A stretch of DNA of 64,000 bases from Thiocapsa sp. (GCF_018399035.1 NZ_CP073760.1:3166001-3230000); one strand, 5' to 3'. Numbered from the stretch's first letter, positions 8,511 through 17,044 are shown. Translations and numbers: made by a program. The notes: generated by a model not told the origin, from the sequence alone.

Positions 8511-8547
8511 GTATCGCCCGGCCGAATGACCGGGCGTGGATTGAAAC
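8511..8547 (+). CRISPR. single orphan CRISPR-type repeat, type I-C-like
   Basis: A 37-nt stretch beginning GTATCGCCCGGCC and ending CGTGGATTGAAAC. It has the two hallmarks of type I repeats: an internal palindrome (CGCCCGG / CCGGGCG around a short loop) and the 3' handle ATTGAAAC. Only one copy is present. The next 33 nt (8548-8580) have a plausible spacer length, after which sequence similar to a metallopeptidase gene resumes. A purine-rich then pyrimidine-rich tract lies upstream (about 8415-8500). No cas gene lies in the window. It reads as the last relic of an array, or a lone off-target repeat. Confidence 0.6.
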
Positions 8548-8576
8548 GACCACGGAGACCGCATCGTCGTCGTCGA

Positions 8577-8792
8577 CGTCTCGCTGGGGCAGCCTGTCGC
8601 GCGCCGGCACCATGACATTGAACTTACCGCCCTGGTGCGCACGCGCCCCGGCCCTGCATCGAGTACGTGGTGGCCCATGAGCTGTGCGACATCACGCACC
8701 GCGATCACGATGCACGGTTTTTCAAGCGACTCGCCGAGGTCATGCCCGACTGGGAACAACGCAAGCAGCGGCAGGAAGCGGCGCTGCTGTGA
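8577..8792 (+). pseudogene. remnant of a YgjP/M48-type metallopeptidase gene
   Basis: Two pieces in different frames resemble the C-terminal half of YgjP-like (DUF45) metallopeptidases. The first is SRWGSLSRAGTMTLNL (family: RWGSCS...). The second, from 8655, is CIEYVVAHELCDITHRDHD and then VMPDWEQRKQR to the TGA at 8790-8792. The expected zinc motif HELCH reads HELCD, so a metal ligand is lost, and at least one frameshift separates the pieces. The N-terminal half is absent; its place is taken by the CRISPR-type repeat. In other genomes these genes often accompany type I restriction genes; none are here. Confidence 0.65.
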
Positions 8793-8871
8793 CGAGCTAC
8801 GAGGCGTCACCCGAGCCAAGGCGCATTACACCGGACGCGGCTCGCATCCGGCAGATATTGCGCGCAATGGC

Positions 8872-11142
8872 TCAGAAGCTGTAGCTCGCGGTGATGCCGA
8901 TCAGGTAATTGGTGCCGGCGCCGGGCGCGTAAAACCGGCCGTTCGCGTCGTTGACGCTCACGGCGGAGATGTAGGACTCGTCCAGCAGATTGTCGATGCG
9001 CACGAACTCGGAGAGCCGGAGTCGGCCCAGGTCCCGGGTGAAACCACCGCGGAGGTTGGCAAGCCAGTATCCGGGCGCCGTCTCGCTGTTGCGGTCGTTC
9101 ACGTAGACCTTGTCTTGGCCGTAGAGGCTCACCGCCGCCTCGAACCCCAGGGGCTCGTAGGCGTAGGAGAGCTCACCGAAGAACGTGAACGCGGGGACGC
9201 CCGGGATGCGGTTACCCGCCTCGACGGTCGTGACATTGAGCGTCGGCGCGACGCTGCGGCAGGGGATGCCCGTGCAGGCCGGAAAGCCCTCGGTGAATGC
9301 GCTGTCCAGGTAGGTTGCCGCCAGATAGCCGGCAAAACCCCGGCCGAGGGGTGCCTCCAGCAGCAGCTCCACACCTCGGCGACGGGACGCGGGCGCATTC
9401 CGGTAGGTTGCCCGTCCGCCCCCGTTGGTCGCCACGGTCAGCTCGTCGTCGGTGTCGATCTGGAAGAGTGCGAGATTCAGCCGGGCGTCCGCGCCGAGCA
9501 GAAACTTGGCGCCGATCTCGTAATGCCGGCTCACGGCGGGATCCAGATCCAGGTTCAGGCCCGCGCCGCCGTCGGGGCGATAGGCCAGCTCGGTGAAAGT
9601 CGGCGTCTCGACAGTCTTGCCCAGGTTGGCGTAGAGATTGATGGAGGGCGTCAGGCTGTAGAGGAGGCCGAGCGCGGGCGTCCAGGCGCCGTAGGTCCGG
9701 CTACCGCTGTCGTCGGGGTTGAGGTTGGTGGCCGTGATCGGGGCGGTCGAGCCGCTGCAGGTGCCCGGCCGTGTGCCGGGTGCCGTCACGCGATCGGGGG
9801 TGCAGATGAAGCCGTCGTCGGAGTCGAAGCGGACCTCGGTGTAGCGCAACCCCAGGTCCAGACCCCAGCGGGGTGCGAACCCCCAGGTGCCCTGAACGAA
9901 GGTTCCCCAACTGTCCACGGTATTGTCTTCGTCGCGCTTGAGCGCGGCACGCTCGCCCAAGGCGTTGAGATAACCCTTGCGCTCCTCCGACGAGCGATCG
10001 TATTCCCCGCCCAGGATCAGGGTCAGAGGGCCGTCGGCGAGTGTCGTCGCATGGGTCCACAGGAGGTTACCGCCGGCGAAACGCCGATCGAATGCGCTCA
10101 CGCCGCCCGAGGCCGTGATGGCGTTCTGGTTGGCGAGCGGGATGGCGAGATACTGCTCGTTGCTGCGTGTCCCGGTGTAGGCCATGACGCGCAGGTCGTC
10201 CGCATCGCTCAGCGGCTGATCCAGGACGACCCCGCCCTGGAGGTTGTCGAGCGTGCGCCGGGTTTGAAAGGTCAGCGCGGCCGGCGATGCCTGGCGGCGA
10301 TCGCGCTTGACCTCCTCCGCGGTCAGGCCGAGCGGATCTCGGGCCTCGGGCAGATTCAAGGCGTTGGCGATCAGGCTGATGGTACCGCCGCCGTCGAGCG
10401 CGATCCTGAGCTTGCTGTTGGCCTGCTCCTTGGCGGCACGGCTCCAATCGCGGTAGCCGTCGGTCTGGGCGCGCGACAGATCGACGACATAGTTGAGACG
10501 CCCCGTCTGGCCACCGAGCTTGGTCCCGGCGATCCAGGTGCCGTCGCTCCCGCCCATCAGGCGCACGGACAGGGTCGGCTCGGGCGGGCCGTCCTCGGTG
10601 AAGACCTGCACGACGCCGCCCGAGTGGTTGCCGTAGAGGGCGGAGAAACCGCCGCGCATCACCTCGATGGACCGCGCCGAGCCCAGATCGAAGAGCCCGG
10701 GTCCGCCTTGTCCGTCGGGCGTGCTCGCCGGGATGCCGTCCGCGATCAGCTTGATCCCGCGTGTCCCGAACTGGGAGCGTCCGCCGAAGCCGCGGATCAT
10801 GATCTGCTCTTCCTGCGCGTAGGTCCCGCGGTTGGTCACGACCGTTCCGGGGACACGCGGCAGGTTCTCGGAGATCAGCACCATCGGCTTTTGGTTCTGG
10901 ATGATCGCCTTGTCCAGGACATCGATGGCGACCGGCAGGTCGAAGGTGCTTTCGCCCACGCGCGTGGCCGTCACCACCAAAGGGGCCAACTCGATCGTCG
11001 CCTCGTCGGACTCCGCTGGCTGGCGCCCCTGCGCAACCGCAGCCCCGCAGTGGAGAGCCGCAAGGGCGACCGCGAGGCCGCCGAGGATCGCCCCGGTCTT
11101 GCGCAGGGCGCGACCGATGATCGAACCGACTGCACGCGTCAC
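8872..11142 (-). CDS. TonB-dependent outer membrane receptor (FecA-like)
   Basis: 756 residues from a GTG at 11142, chosen because it leads straight into a signal peptide (VTRAVGSIIGRALRKTG, then a hydrophobic run ending AAVAQG) and follows the upstream stop by 13 nt. After the signal come a plug domain (PLVVTATRVGESTFDLPVAI; MIRGFGGRSQFGTRG) and a 22-strand-type barrel ending in a terminal phenylalanine (YLIGITASYSF), the BAM recognition end. Such receptors import siderophores, haem, dicitrate or cobalamin using TonB energy. The layout resembles iron(III) siderophore/dicitrate receptors, but the ligand is not deducible. It lies directly downstream of the LOG gene; no ABC importer or regulator is adjacent. 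Confidence 0.88.
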   Translation of the reverse strand: MTRAVGSIIGRALRKTGAILGGLAVALAALHCGAAVAQGRQPAESDEATIELAPLVVTATRVGESTFDLPVAIDVLDKAIIQNQKPMVLISENLPRVPGTVVTNRGTYAQEEQIMIRGFGGRSQFGTRGIKLIADGIPASTPDGQGGPGLFDLGSARSIEVMRGGFSALYGNHSGGVVQVFTEDGPPEPTLSVRLMGGSDGTWIAGTKLGGQTGRLNYVVDLSRAQTDGYRDWSRAAKEQANSKLRIALDGGGTISLIANALNLPEARDPLGLTAEEVKRDRRQASPAALTFQTRRTLDNLQGGVVLDQPLSDADDLRVMAYTGTRSNEQYLAIPLANQNAITASGGVSAFDRRFAGGNLLWTHATTLADGPLTLILGGEYDRSSEERKGYLNALGERAALKRDEDNTVDSWGTFVQGTWGFAPRWGLDLGLRYTEVRFDSDDGFICTPDRVTAPGTRPGTCSGSTAPITATNLNPDDSGSRTYGAWTPALGLLYSLTPSINLYANLGKTVETPTFTELAYRPDGGAGLNLDLDPAVSRHYEIGAKFLLGADARLNLALFQIDTDDELTVATNGGGRATYRNAPASRRRGVELLLEAPLGRGFAGYLAATYLDSAFTEGFPACTGIPCRSVAPTLNVTTVEAGNRIPGVPAFTFFGELSYAYEPLGFEAAVSLYGQDKVYVNDRNSETAPGYWLANLRGGFTRDLGRLRLSEFVRIDNLLDESYISAVSVNDANGRFYAPGAGTNYLIGITASYSF

Positions 11143-11155
11143 TCGGGCATCCCGA

Positions 11156-12061
11156 TCAGGATTCGCAGCCCAACTCGTCGTAATGCGCGCAGATCCGCGA
11201 CCAGGCGTCCTCCGCGGTCTCGACGAAGCTGAAGAGGGCGAGGTCGTCGCGACTGACAACCCCTTCGTCGACCAGCGCCTCGAAGTCGATGACACGCTCC
11301 CAGAACTGCCGCCCGAAGAGCATGACCGGCATGGGTCGAATCTTTTTCGTCTGAATCAAGCAGAGCGTCTCGAAGAGCTCGTCGAAGGTGCCGAAGCCGC
11401 CGGGAAAGACCACCAATGCCTTCGCACGCATCAGGAAATGCATCTTGCGCAGGGCGAAGTAGTGAAACTGGAACGACAGCTCCGGGGTGATGTAGGCGTT
11501 CGGGGCATGCTCGTGCGGGAGCGTGATGCTGAGACCGATCGAGACGGCTTCGACGTCGGCGGCGCCGCGATTGGCCGCCTCCATGATGCCGGGCCCGCCA
11601 CCCGTGACGATCACGAAACAGCGTGATTCCGCGTTCTGCTCCTGCTCGGAGACGATCCGCGCGAAACGCCTCGCCTCCGCATAGTAATGCGAGCGGCCGA
11701 GCGCCCGCCGACAGCGCTCGACCGCGGCTTGCGCCTGCGCATCGGCGGGCGCGGCAGCCCGCGCATGCTCGGCGTTGACCAGGTTCTGCGCGGCCGTCTC
11801 CGGGTCCGGAATCCGGGCGCTGCCGAAGACCACGATGGTCGACTCGACCCGCTGATCCTGCAGCTCCAGCTCGGGCTTCAGCAGCTCGAGCTGCAACCGA
11901 AGCGGCCGCGCCTCGTCGCGCATCAGAAAGTCGACATCCGTGTAGGCGAGACGGTAGGCCGCGGAGCGTGTCTGCGGCGTCGAGCTGATCTCGGCCGCCC
12001 GCTCGGCATCCTCGCGGGCGGTCGGTAAGGTGGCGTGATCGCGGTCGATCGGTTTGGGCAT
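11156..12061 (-). CDS. LOG family (TIGR00730-type) protein
   Basis: 301 residues. The core shows the nucleotide-binding signatures TGGGPGIMEAANRGA at 153-167 and PGGFGTFDE at 220-228. LOG proteins hydrolyse the N-glycosidic bond of nucleoside 5'-monophosphates such as cytokinin ribotides or AMP-like substrates; the old label lysine decarboxylase is wrong. This member has an extra N-terminal ~75 residues and a helical insert, as in the longer proteobacterial subgroup (PpnN-like in style but shorter). It starts 62 nt downstream of pilU on the same strand and is followed at 13 nt by the TonB receptor gene. Confidence 0.88.
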   Translation of the reverse strand: MPKPIDRDHATLPTAREDAERAAEISSTPQTRSAAYRLAYTDVDFLMRDEARPLRLQLELLKPELELQDQRVESTIVVFGSARIPDPETAAQNLVNAEHARAAAPADAQAQAAVERCRRALGRSHYYAEARRFARIVSEQEQNAESRCFVIVTGGGPGIMEAANRGAADVEAVSIGLSITLPHEHAPNAYITPELSFQFHYFALRKMHFLMRAKALVVFPGGFGTFDELFETLCLIQTKKIRPMPVMLFGRQFWERVIDFEALVDEGVVSRDDLALFSFVETAEDAWSRICAHYDELGCES

Positions 12062-12123
12062 GTTGCGATGGGTTCTCGGGGTCGGTTGCGGAGACCGGGT
12101 CGGGGACGCCGGGAATGATCGGA

Positions 12124-13281
12124 TCAAGGTCGGCGGCCGCTGTACTCGTTGTCGTGCACGAGGGAAACCCCGTCGATCATGCGATCGGTCGCCTCGCGCT
12201 GCGTGGCGCCGCCCTGCAGCTTGATGACGAGCCGCACCTCGTTGGCCGAGTCGGCATAGCGCAGCGCATCCTCGTAGCTGATCTCGCCCTCTTGATAGAG
12301 ATTGAAGAGGGCCTGATCGAAGGTGTTCATACCCTGCTCGTTGGACTTCTTCATCAGCTCTTTGAGCTTGTGCACCTCGCCCTTGCGGATGAGATCGGAG
12401 GCCAAGGGCGTGTTCAACAGGATCTCGACGACGGCTCGACGCCCCTGAGCGCTCTTGCGCGGGGCAAGCTGTTGTGCCACGACGGCCTTGAGATTCAGCG
12501 AGAGATCGAGCAGGAGCTGGTTGCGCGAGTCGTCCGGAAAGAAGCTGATGATGCGGTCCAGCGCCTGGTTGGCGTTGTTGGCGTGCAGCGTCGCCAAAAC
12601 GAGATGGCCGGTCTCGGCGAAGGCGATGGCGTATTCCATGGTCGCGCGCGTGCGGATCTCGCCGATCAGGATAACGTCCGGGGCTTGGCGCAGGGTGTTC
12701 TTGAGCGCCACCTCGTAGGACTCGGTATCCACACCCACCTCGCGCTGGGTGATGATGCAGCCGTGATGCTCGTGAACGAACTCGATCGGGTCCTCGACCG
12801 TGATGATGTGGCCCGAGCTGTGTCGGTTGCGATACCCCACCAGCGCGGCGAGCGAGGTCGATTTCCCCGTCCCGGTGCCGCCGACGAAGATCATCATGCC
12901 GCGCTTGGTCATCGCCAGCTCGCGCAGGATCGCGGGAAGCTTCAGTGCCTCGATGGTCGGAATGTCGGTCTCGATCCGACGCAGGACCATCCCGGTCGCC
13001 TCGCGCTGAACGAATGCGCTGACGCGGAACCGCCCCAGATGCGGGCGATCGATCGCGAACTGACACTCCTTGGTTGCCTGGAACTCCTCGCGCTGGCGAT
13101 CGTTCATGAGACCGAGCACCATGTCGTGCGCCTGCTCGGCCGACAAGGGATGCTTCGTCGCGGGATAGATCGCCCCGTCGATCTTGACGCTGGGCGGCCA
13201 GCCTGCAGTGATGAAGAGATCGGACGCCTTGCGCTCGACCACCATGCTCAGCAGTTGCTCGATTGCACGATTCAGGTCCAT
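12124..13281 (-). CDS. pilU: type IV pilus retraction ATPase PilU
   Basis: 385 residues starting MDLNRAIEQLLSMVVERKAS. GspE/PilT-type secretion ATPase: Walker A GGTGTGKST at 134-142, an Asp-box ITVEDPIEFVHEH, Walker B APDVILIGEIRT and the His-box GHLVLATLHANNANQ. It lies directly downstream of pilT, 102 nt apart, on the same strand, the standard gammaproteobacterial pilT-pilU arrangement. PilU assists PilT in depolymerising pili for twitching, surface sensing and DNA uptake, acting at the cytoplasmic base of the pilus. The GRRAVVEILLNTP region and longer C-terminus distinguish it from PilT. Confidence 0.93.
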   Translation of the reverse strand: MDLNRAIEQLLSMVVERKASDLFITAGWPPSVKIDGAIYPATKHPLSAEQAHDMVLGLMNDRQREEFQATKECQFAIDRPHLGRFRVSAFVQREATGMVLRRIETDIPTIEALKLPAILRELAMTKRGMMIFVGGTGTGKSTSLAALVGYRNRHSSGHIITVEDPIEFVHEHHGCIITQREVGVDTESYEVALKNTLRQAPDVILIGEIRTRATMEYAIAFAETGHLVLATLHANNANQALDRIISFFPDDSRNQLLLDLSLNLKAVVAQQLAPRKSAQGRRAVVEILLNTPLASDLIRKGEVHKLKELMKKSNEQGMNTFDQALFNLYQEGEISYEDALRYADSANEVRLVIKLQGGATQREATDRMIDGVSLVHDNEYSGRRP

Positions 13282-13382
13282 ACGAGACCTCGTTTCTAAG
13301 AAAGACGCTCCCGGGCGGCAGCCATTCATGCTCGGCCGGACCTTCGATTCGCAAACGATTCAGCACCGTGGCCGGGTCGGGA

Positions 13383-14420
13383 TCAGGTAAAGCCGTCCTT
13401 GTTCTGGGCCTTCATCCGCGCGTCCTTGCGCGACACCAAGCCCTGTTGGACCAGCTCCTTGAGGTTCTGATCCAGGGTCTGCATCCCGTGCGCTTGTCCG
13501 GTCTGGATCGCCGAGTACATCTGGGCCACCTTGGCCTCGCGGATCAGGTTACGGATGGCCGGCGTACCGATCATGATCTCGTGCGCGGCGACCCGCCCGC
13601 CGCCGACCCGCTTCAAGAGCGTCTGCGCAACGACCGAGCGCAGCGACTCCGAGAGCATCGCCCGGATCATCTCCTTCTCCGCCGCGGGAAAGACGTCGAT
13701 GATGCGGTCGATGGTCTTGGCCGCCGAGGTGGTGTGCAGCGTCCCGAAGACCAGATGCCCGGTTTCGGCCGCCGTCATCGCCAGCCGAATGGTCTCGAGG
13801 TCACGCATCTCGCCGACCAGGATGATGTCCGGATCCTGACGCAACGCGGAGCGCAACGCCTCGCTGAAGCCCAGCGTATCCTTGTGCACCTCGCGCTGGT
13901 TGACCAGACATTTCTTGCTGGTGTGCACGAACTCGATCGGGTCCTCGATGGTGAGGATGTGCGCGTACTCGGTCTCGTTGAGATGGTCGACCATCGCGGC
14001 GAGGGTCGTGGACTTACCCGAGCCGGTCGGCCCGGTCACCAGGATGAGGCCGCGCGGAACACTGATGATCTCCTTGAAACTCTCGGGTGCGTTCAGCTCT
14101 TCGAGCGACAAGACCTTGGAGGGGATGGTCCGAAAAACCGCACCGGCGCCGCGCTTCTGGTTGAAGGCGTTGACGCGGAACCGAGCCAGACCCGGAATCT
14201 CGAAGGAGAAGTCCGTTTCCAGAAACTCCTCGTAGTCCTTGCGCTGCTTGTCGTTCATGATGTCGTAGACAAGCGAGTGCACCGAACGATGCTCTAGCGG
14301 CGGGACATTGATGCGGCGCATATCGCCGTCGACACGGATCATCGGCGGCAGACCGGCCGAGAGGTGCAGGTCCGAGGCGTTGTTCTTGACGCTGAAGGCC
14401 AGTAGTTCGGCGATATCCAC
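13383..14420 (-). CDS. pilT: type IV pilus retraction ATPase PilT
   Basis: 345 residues, the usual PilT length. Walker A GPTGSGKST at 130-138, Walker B DPDIILVGEMRD at about 196-207, His-box GHLVFGTLHTTSA, and the retraction-specific AIRNLIRE motif at 288-295, which separates PilT from assembly ATPases. As a cytoplasmic hexamer it extracts pilin subunits into the inner membrane. It is the first gene of a probable pilT-pilU unit. Its promoter should lie in the repeat-rich stretch between it and lutA; a TAAACCGCGG fragment like the end of the CTAAACCGCG repeats sits at 14435, just upstream of the start. Confidence 0.95.
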   Translation of the reverse strand: MDIAELLAFSVKNNASDLHLSAGLPPMIRVDGDMRRINVPPLEHRSVHSLVYDIMNDKQRKDYEEFLETDFSFEIPGLARFRVNAFNQKRGAGAVFRTIPSKVLSLEELNAPESFKEIISVPRGLILVTGPTGSGKSTTLAAMVDHLNETEYAHILTIEDPIEFVHTSKKCLVNQREVHKDTLGFSEALRSALRQDPDIILVGEMRDLETIRLAMTAAETGHLVFGTLHTTSAAKTIDRIIDVFPAAEKEMIRAMLSESLRSVVAQTLLKRVGGGRVAAHEIMIGTPAIRNLIREAKVAQMYSAIQTGQAHGMQTLDQNLKELVQQGLVSRKDARMKAQNKDGFT

Positions 14421-14462
14421 GAGTCACTCCCGATTAAACCGCGGCCGGCATGACATGGTCTG

Positions 14463-14678
14463 TACCGAGCGCACGTGGGTTTTCCGCCGCATTGCACGCC
14501 CCGCGCACGCCGGGCCGGCGTTGCGCCTCGTCGACGCGCGCGGGACGCACCCTGCTGACCGAAAAACCCACATACGCTCGGTATAGCATAGCCCGAAGAG
14601 CCGCTACGGTCTCGACGGATCCATCGTCGGCGCGTTTCGCCCATGCGGTTTATGCCGAGCGCACGTGGGTTTTTCGGC
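14463..14678. repeat. REP-like palindromic cluster, three copies
   Basis: Three copies of a ~25-nt motif, CCGAGCGCACGTGGGTTTTT plus CGG. They lie at 14463-14486 (forward), 14559-14584 (reverse, matching about 35 nt of copy 3) and 14653-14678 (forward). Copies 1 and 2 form a large inverted repeat around a GC-rich centre, the layout of a bacterial interspersed mosaic element. The cluster occupies most of the pilT-lutA intergenic region and could form a strong transcript hairpin. Confidence 0.75.
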
Positions 14679-14711
14679 CAGCAGGGAACGCTTCGAAAAC
14701 AACCGAAACAT

Positions 14712-14744
14712 GTAGGATGGGTAGAGCGCCGGCGAAACCCATCC
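14712..14744. repeat. GTAGGATGGGT...ACCCATCC palindromic repeat
   Basis: An imperfect palindrome with arms GGATGGGT and ACCCATCC around AGAGCGCCGGCGAA. This short element type is very common in gammaproteobacterial intergenic regions. It lies in the lutA upstream region. Confidence 0.6.
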
Positions 14745-14855
14745 AGCCCGCGCCAAGGGCATCGCACCGAAACCCGGCAGCGCGGCGGTTTGGAGGATGG
14801 TACCGGATCGATGCCGACCACGGATCACGTTCGAGACCCACCGGAGCCCCGTCCG

Positions 14856-15638
14856 ATGAGCAATACCCCGAAGACCTCCCCGCGGGTCGGCCTGTTCGCA
14901 ACCTGCCTCATGAATCTCTTCCGGCCGAACATCGGCTTTGCCGCCGCAAAGCTTCTCGAGGACGCAGGCTGCATCGTCAGCGTGCCGCAGAGCCAAACTT
15001 GTTGCGGACAGCCGGGCTACAACTCGGGCGACAACGACTCCGCGCGAGCACTCGCCAAACAGGTGATCTCGACCTTCGAGGACTACGATTATGTTGTCGG
15101 TCCCTCGGGCTCCTGCATGGCGACCATCCGGCACGACTATCCCGTCCTGTTTGCCGCAGACCGCGACTGGCGCGACCGCGCCGAGGCCGTTGCGGCAAAA
15201 AGCCGGGAGCTGACGTCATTCCTGGTCGACGTCCTGGGCATTACCCGGGTTCACGCCGGATTCGACGGCATCGCGACCTACCACGACTCCTGCTCCGGCC
15301 TGCGCGGCCTCGGCATCAAAGGCCAGCCGCGACAGCTGCTCGCAGGTGTGGAGGGGCTCACCCTGCGCGAGATGAACGACAGCGAGGTCTGCTGCGGGTT
15401 CGGCGGGACCTTCTGCGTCGGATACCCCGAGATCTCGGTCAAGATCGTCGACGACAAGATCCGCAACATCCTCGCCACCGGGGCCGATACGCTGATCGGC
15501 GGCGATCTGGGCTGTCTGATGAACATCGCCGGGCGGCTGAGCCGGATCGGCTCGCCGATGCGGGTCTATCATGTTGCAGAGGTGCTGGCCGGGACGGCGG
15601 ACGGGCCAGGCATCGGGGACGGGCGAGGTCATGAGTGA
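14856..15638 (+). CDS. lutA: lactate utilization Fe-S protein LutA (YkgE-like)
   Basis: 260 residues starting MSNTPKTSPRVGLFATCLMN. It has two CCG domains (DUF224): the TCCGQPGYNSGD motif near residue 49 and CCGFGGTFCVGYPEIS near residue 180. These cysteines bind an Fe-S cluster in the LutABC L-lactate oxidation complex, which feeds electrons from lactate into the quinone pool at the cytoplasmic membrane. The stop (15636-15638) overlaps an ATG at 15634, the place where lutB would normally begin. That frame is now interrupted by an inserted toxin-antitoxin cassette, and lutB resumes 1.4 kb downstream. Confidence 0.9.
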   Translation: MSNTPKTSPRVGLFATCLMNLFRPNIGFAAAKLLEDAGCIVSVPQSQTCCGQPGYNSGDNDSARALAKQVISTFEDYDYVVGPSGSCMATIRHDYPVLFAADRDWRDRAEAVAAKSRELTSFLVDVLGITRVHAGFDGIATYHDSCSGLRGLGIKGQPRQLLAGVEGLTLREMNDSEVCCGFGGTFCVGYPEISVKIVDDKIRNILATGADTLIGGDLGCLMNIAGRLSRIGSPMRVYHVAEVLAGTADGPGIGDGRGHE

Positions 15639-15652
15639 CCGCTCCGGACGCC

Positions 15653-15706
15653 TTGCGGACGCTGGCGCTCACGCTTCGGATAGGCTGGTTACGATCCAAA
15701 ACGGTC
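15653..15706. repeat. inverted repeat bounding the lut-operon insertion, left copy
   Basis: Contains TTGCGGACGCTGGCGC, CGGATA and CGATCC at conserved spacing. A similar sequence in opposite orientation lies at 16726-16777, the two agreeing at roughly 80-85% over about 52 nt by eye. Together they enclose a RelE-type toxin and its antitoxin. A separate perfect 10-bp inverted pair (ATGCACGACT / AGTCGTGCAT) lies just inside, at 15712 and 15764. Confidence 0.65.
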
Positions 15707-15943
15707 CGTCAATGCACGACTCCGAGTGGCTGAAAACCGCTGTGAAGTCGACGTTTAGACGCAGTCGTGCATCAAGCACGGATCAGCGGCTGCCTTGGGC
15801 CAATGCGTAGCGAGATGAAACCGAAAGGCACCCCATCCGGCAGCCTGGGTCGCGCAGATCGCCGCAGCCCGGGCGCATGCTGGCCCCGCCTTGCGCTCCA
15901 AGGTCTTTTTGCACTGCGCCAAAGTAGCTTTTAAGTTACACTG

Positions 15944-16273
15944 ATGCCCATGATAGAGCTCTTTCGGTATCAGCGCGAGGACGGCCGCGAACCATTCACG
16001 GAATGGTTGGACGGCGTGCGCGATAGGGTGGCACAAGCACGGATTCGCGTCCGTCTGCGGCACGTGCAGTCGGGTAACTTCGGCGACAGCGAGCCGGTCG
16101 GTGAAGGTGTCATCGAGTTGCGTGTGCATGTGGGTGCCGGATACCGCGTGTACTGTGGTCGCTACGGAGCATCGGTTGTCCTGCTCCTGTGCGGCGGAGA
16201 CAAAAGCTCCCAGGTATCGGACATCAAGCGCGCCAAGACGCTGTGGTCAGAGTGGAAACGGAGACAAACATGA
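15944..16273 (+). CDS. RelE/ParE-superfamily toxin (addiction module killer type)
   Basis: 109 residues. The sequence matches the TIGR02683-style addiction module killer group: an EWLDGVRDR segment, ARIRVRLRHVQSGNFGDSEP, then VIELRVHVGAGYRVYCGRYG and LLLCGGDKSSQVSDIKRAK. These small toxins usually cleave mRNA at the ribosome. Its stop overlaps the antitoxin start as ATGA, giving the toxin-first order typical of HigBA-like modules. ATG at 15944 is followed by another ATG two codons later (15950), so the exact start is open. The module sits inside the lut operon. Confidence 0.85.
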   Translation: MPMIELFRYQREDGREPFTEWLDGVRDRVAQARIRVRLRHVQSGNFGDSEPVGEGVIELRVHVGAGYRVYCGRYGASVVLLLCGGDKSSQVSDIKRAKTLWSEWKRRQT

Positions 16274-16599
16274 GTCAATTGAAAGGCGTGGTCTCACACC
16301 ACGAGCGCGAGATCGCCGAACTGCGCGCCGATCGGGAACTGGCGGTCGCGTACCTGAAAGCAGCGATGGAGTCACTCGACGATCCCGACGAGCGAGCCGC
16401 CGGTCTCTTGGCGCTCCGCACCGTGGCCGAAGCCCATGGCGGCTTGGGGGCGGTGGCGGCCGAGGCCGGCATCAGCCGGGAGTCGTTGTACCGCTCCCTG
16501 TCACCCAAGGGCAACCCGACACTGAAAACGTTGCTTGCCGTGCTGAAAACAATGGGCATGCGGCTGTCGGTCGAACCGGAACACCAAGCTCATGCTTGA
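16270..16599 (+). CDS. HTH antitoxin of the addiction module (TIGR02684-like)
   Basis: 109 residues. A central YLKAAMESLDDPDERAAGLL segment is followed by an HTH region (GGLGAVAAEAGISRESLYRS) and the LSPKGNPTLKTLLAVLKTMG block diagnostic of the addiction-module antidote family. It should neutralise the upstream RelE-type toxin and repress the pair. Start chosen at the ATG overlapping the toxin stop. The module faces the same way as lutA and lutB, so its transcription may now be the main source of lutB/lutC message. Confidence 0.87.
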   Translation: MSQLKGVVSHHEREIAELRADRELAVAYLKAAMESLDDPDERAAGLLALRTVAEAHGGLGAVAAEAGISRESLYRSLSPKGNPTLKTLLAVLKTMGMRLSVEPEHQAHA

Positions 16600-16725
16600 T
16601 GCTCCGTTACTCCGGCAGCCAGGAGTCCCCTGATCTGCCAGATTTTGCCCGTAAGGCAAGACGAACCGAACATGTCCGTCTGCTCACGTCGCTGCGGCGG
16701 TCGCTCGCGGGGTGAGCGCAGCTGT

Positions 16726-16777
16726 CCGGTTCGGATCGGAACCGGCTTATCCGGAGCATGTGCGCCAGCGTCCGCAA
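16726..16777. repeat. inverted repeat bounding the lut-operon insertion, right copy
   Basis: Reverse-oriented partner of 15653-15706 (here reading GCGCCAGCGTCCGCAA). It lies 127 nt downstream of the antitoxin stop. The remaining sequence to lutB (16778-17044) has no gene I can support. Confidence 0.65.
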
Positions 16778-17044
16778 CGCGCGTCAAGCCGCCACTCCGA
16801 CAGGACCGGGTTGAGCGGCAGCTTCAGGTCGATTCCGGGCTTAAGGAGAACCGCAATCCGAACGAGAATCGCGGATCCACTCGCTGGATTCGCAACGTCG
16901 GAATCGTCCGAAAGAATCGGCGGGGACGACTCCGAGGGCTTTTTGTGAAATAAGGTGAGCGGCAACGCAATCGCGAAACGGTACGGCGGATGACCCTGCA
17001 CCCATCCGACCGACATCCAACCAGGGGCTTCGAGGGCACGCTCA

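Noticed and set aside
8635..11232. 865-codon open frame on the plus strand opposite the TonB receptor gene
   Set aside because: Composition is an antisense shadow of a GC-rich gene: Arg/Gly/Ala-rich, no domain, no ribosome-binding site. The minus-strand receptor has a signal peptide, plug and barrel end.
12115..13299. 394-codon plus-strand frame opposite pilU
   Set aside because: No domain or start signal; it mirrors the conserved PilU codons.
12062..13366. Upstream extension of the LOG frame across pilU
   Set aside because: Arg-rich shadow; the LOG protein starts at 12061 and PilU is clearly encoded in another frame.
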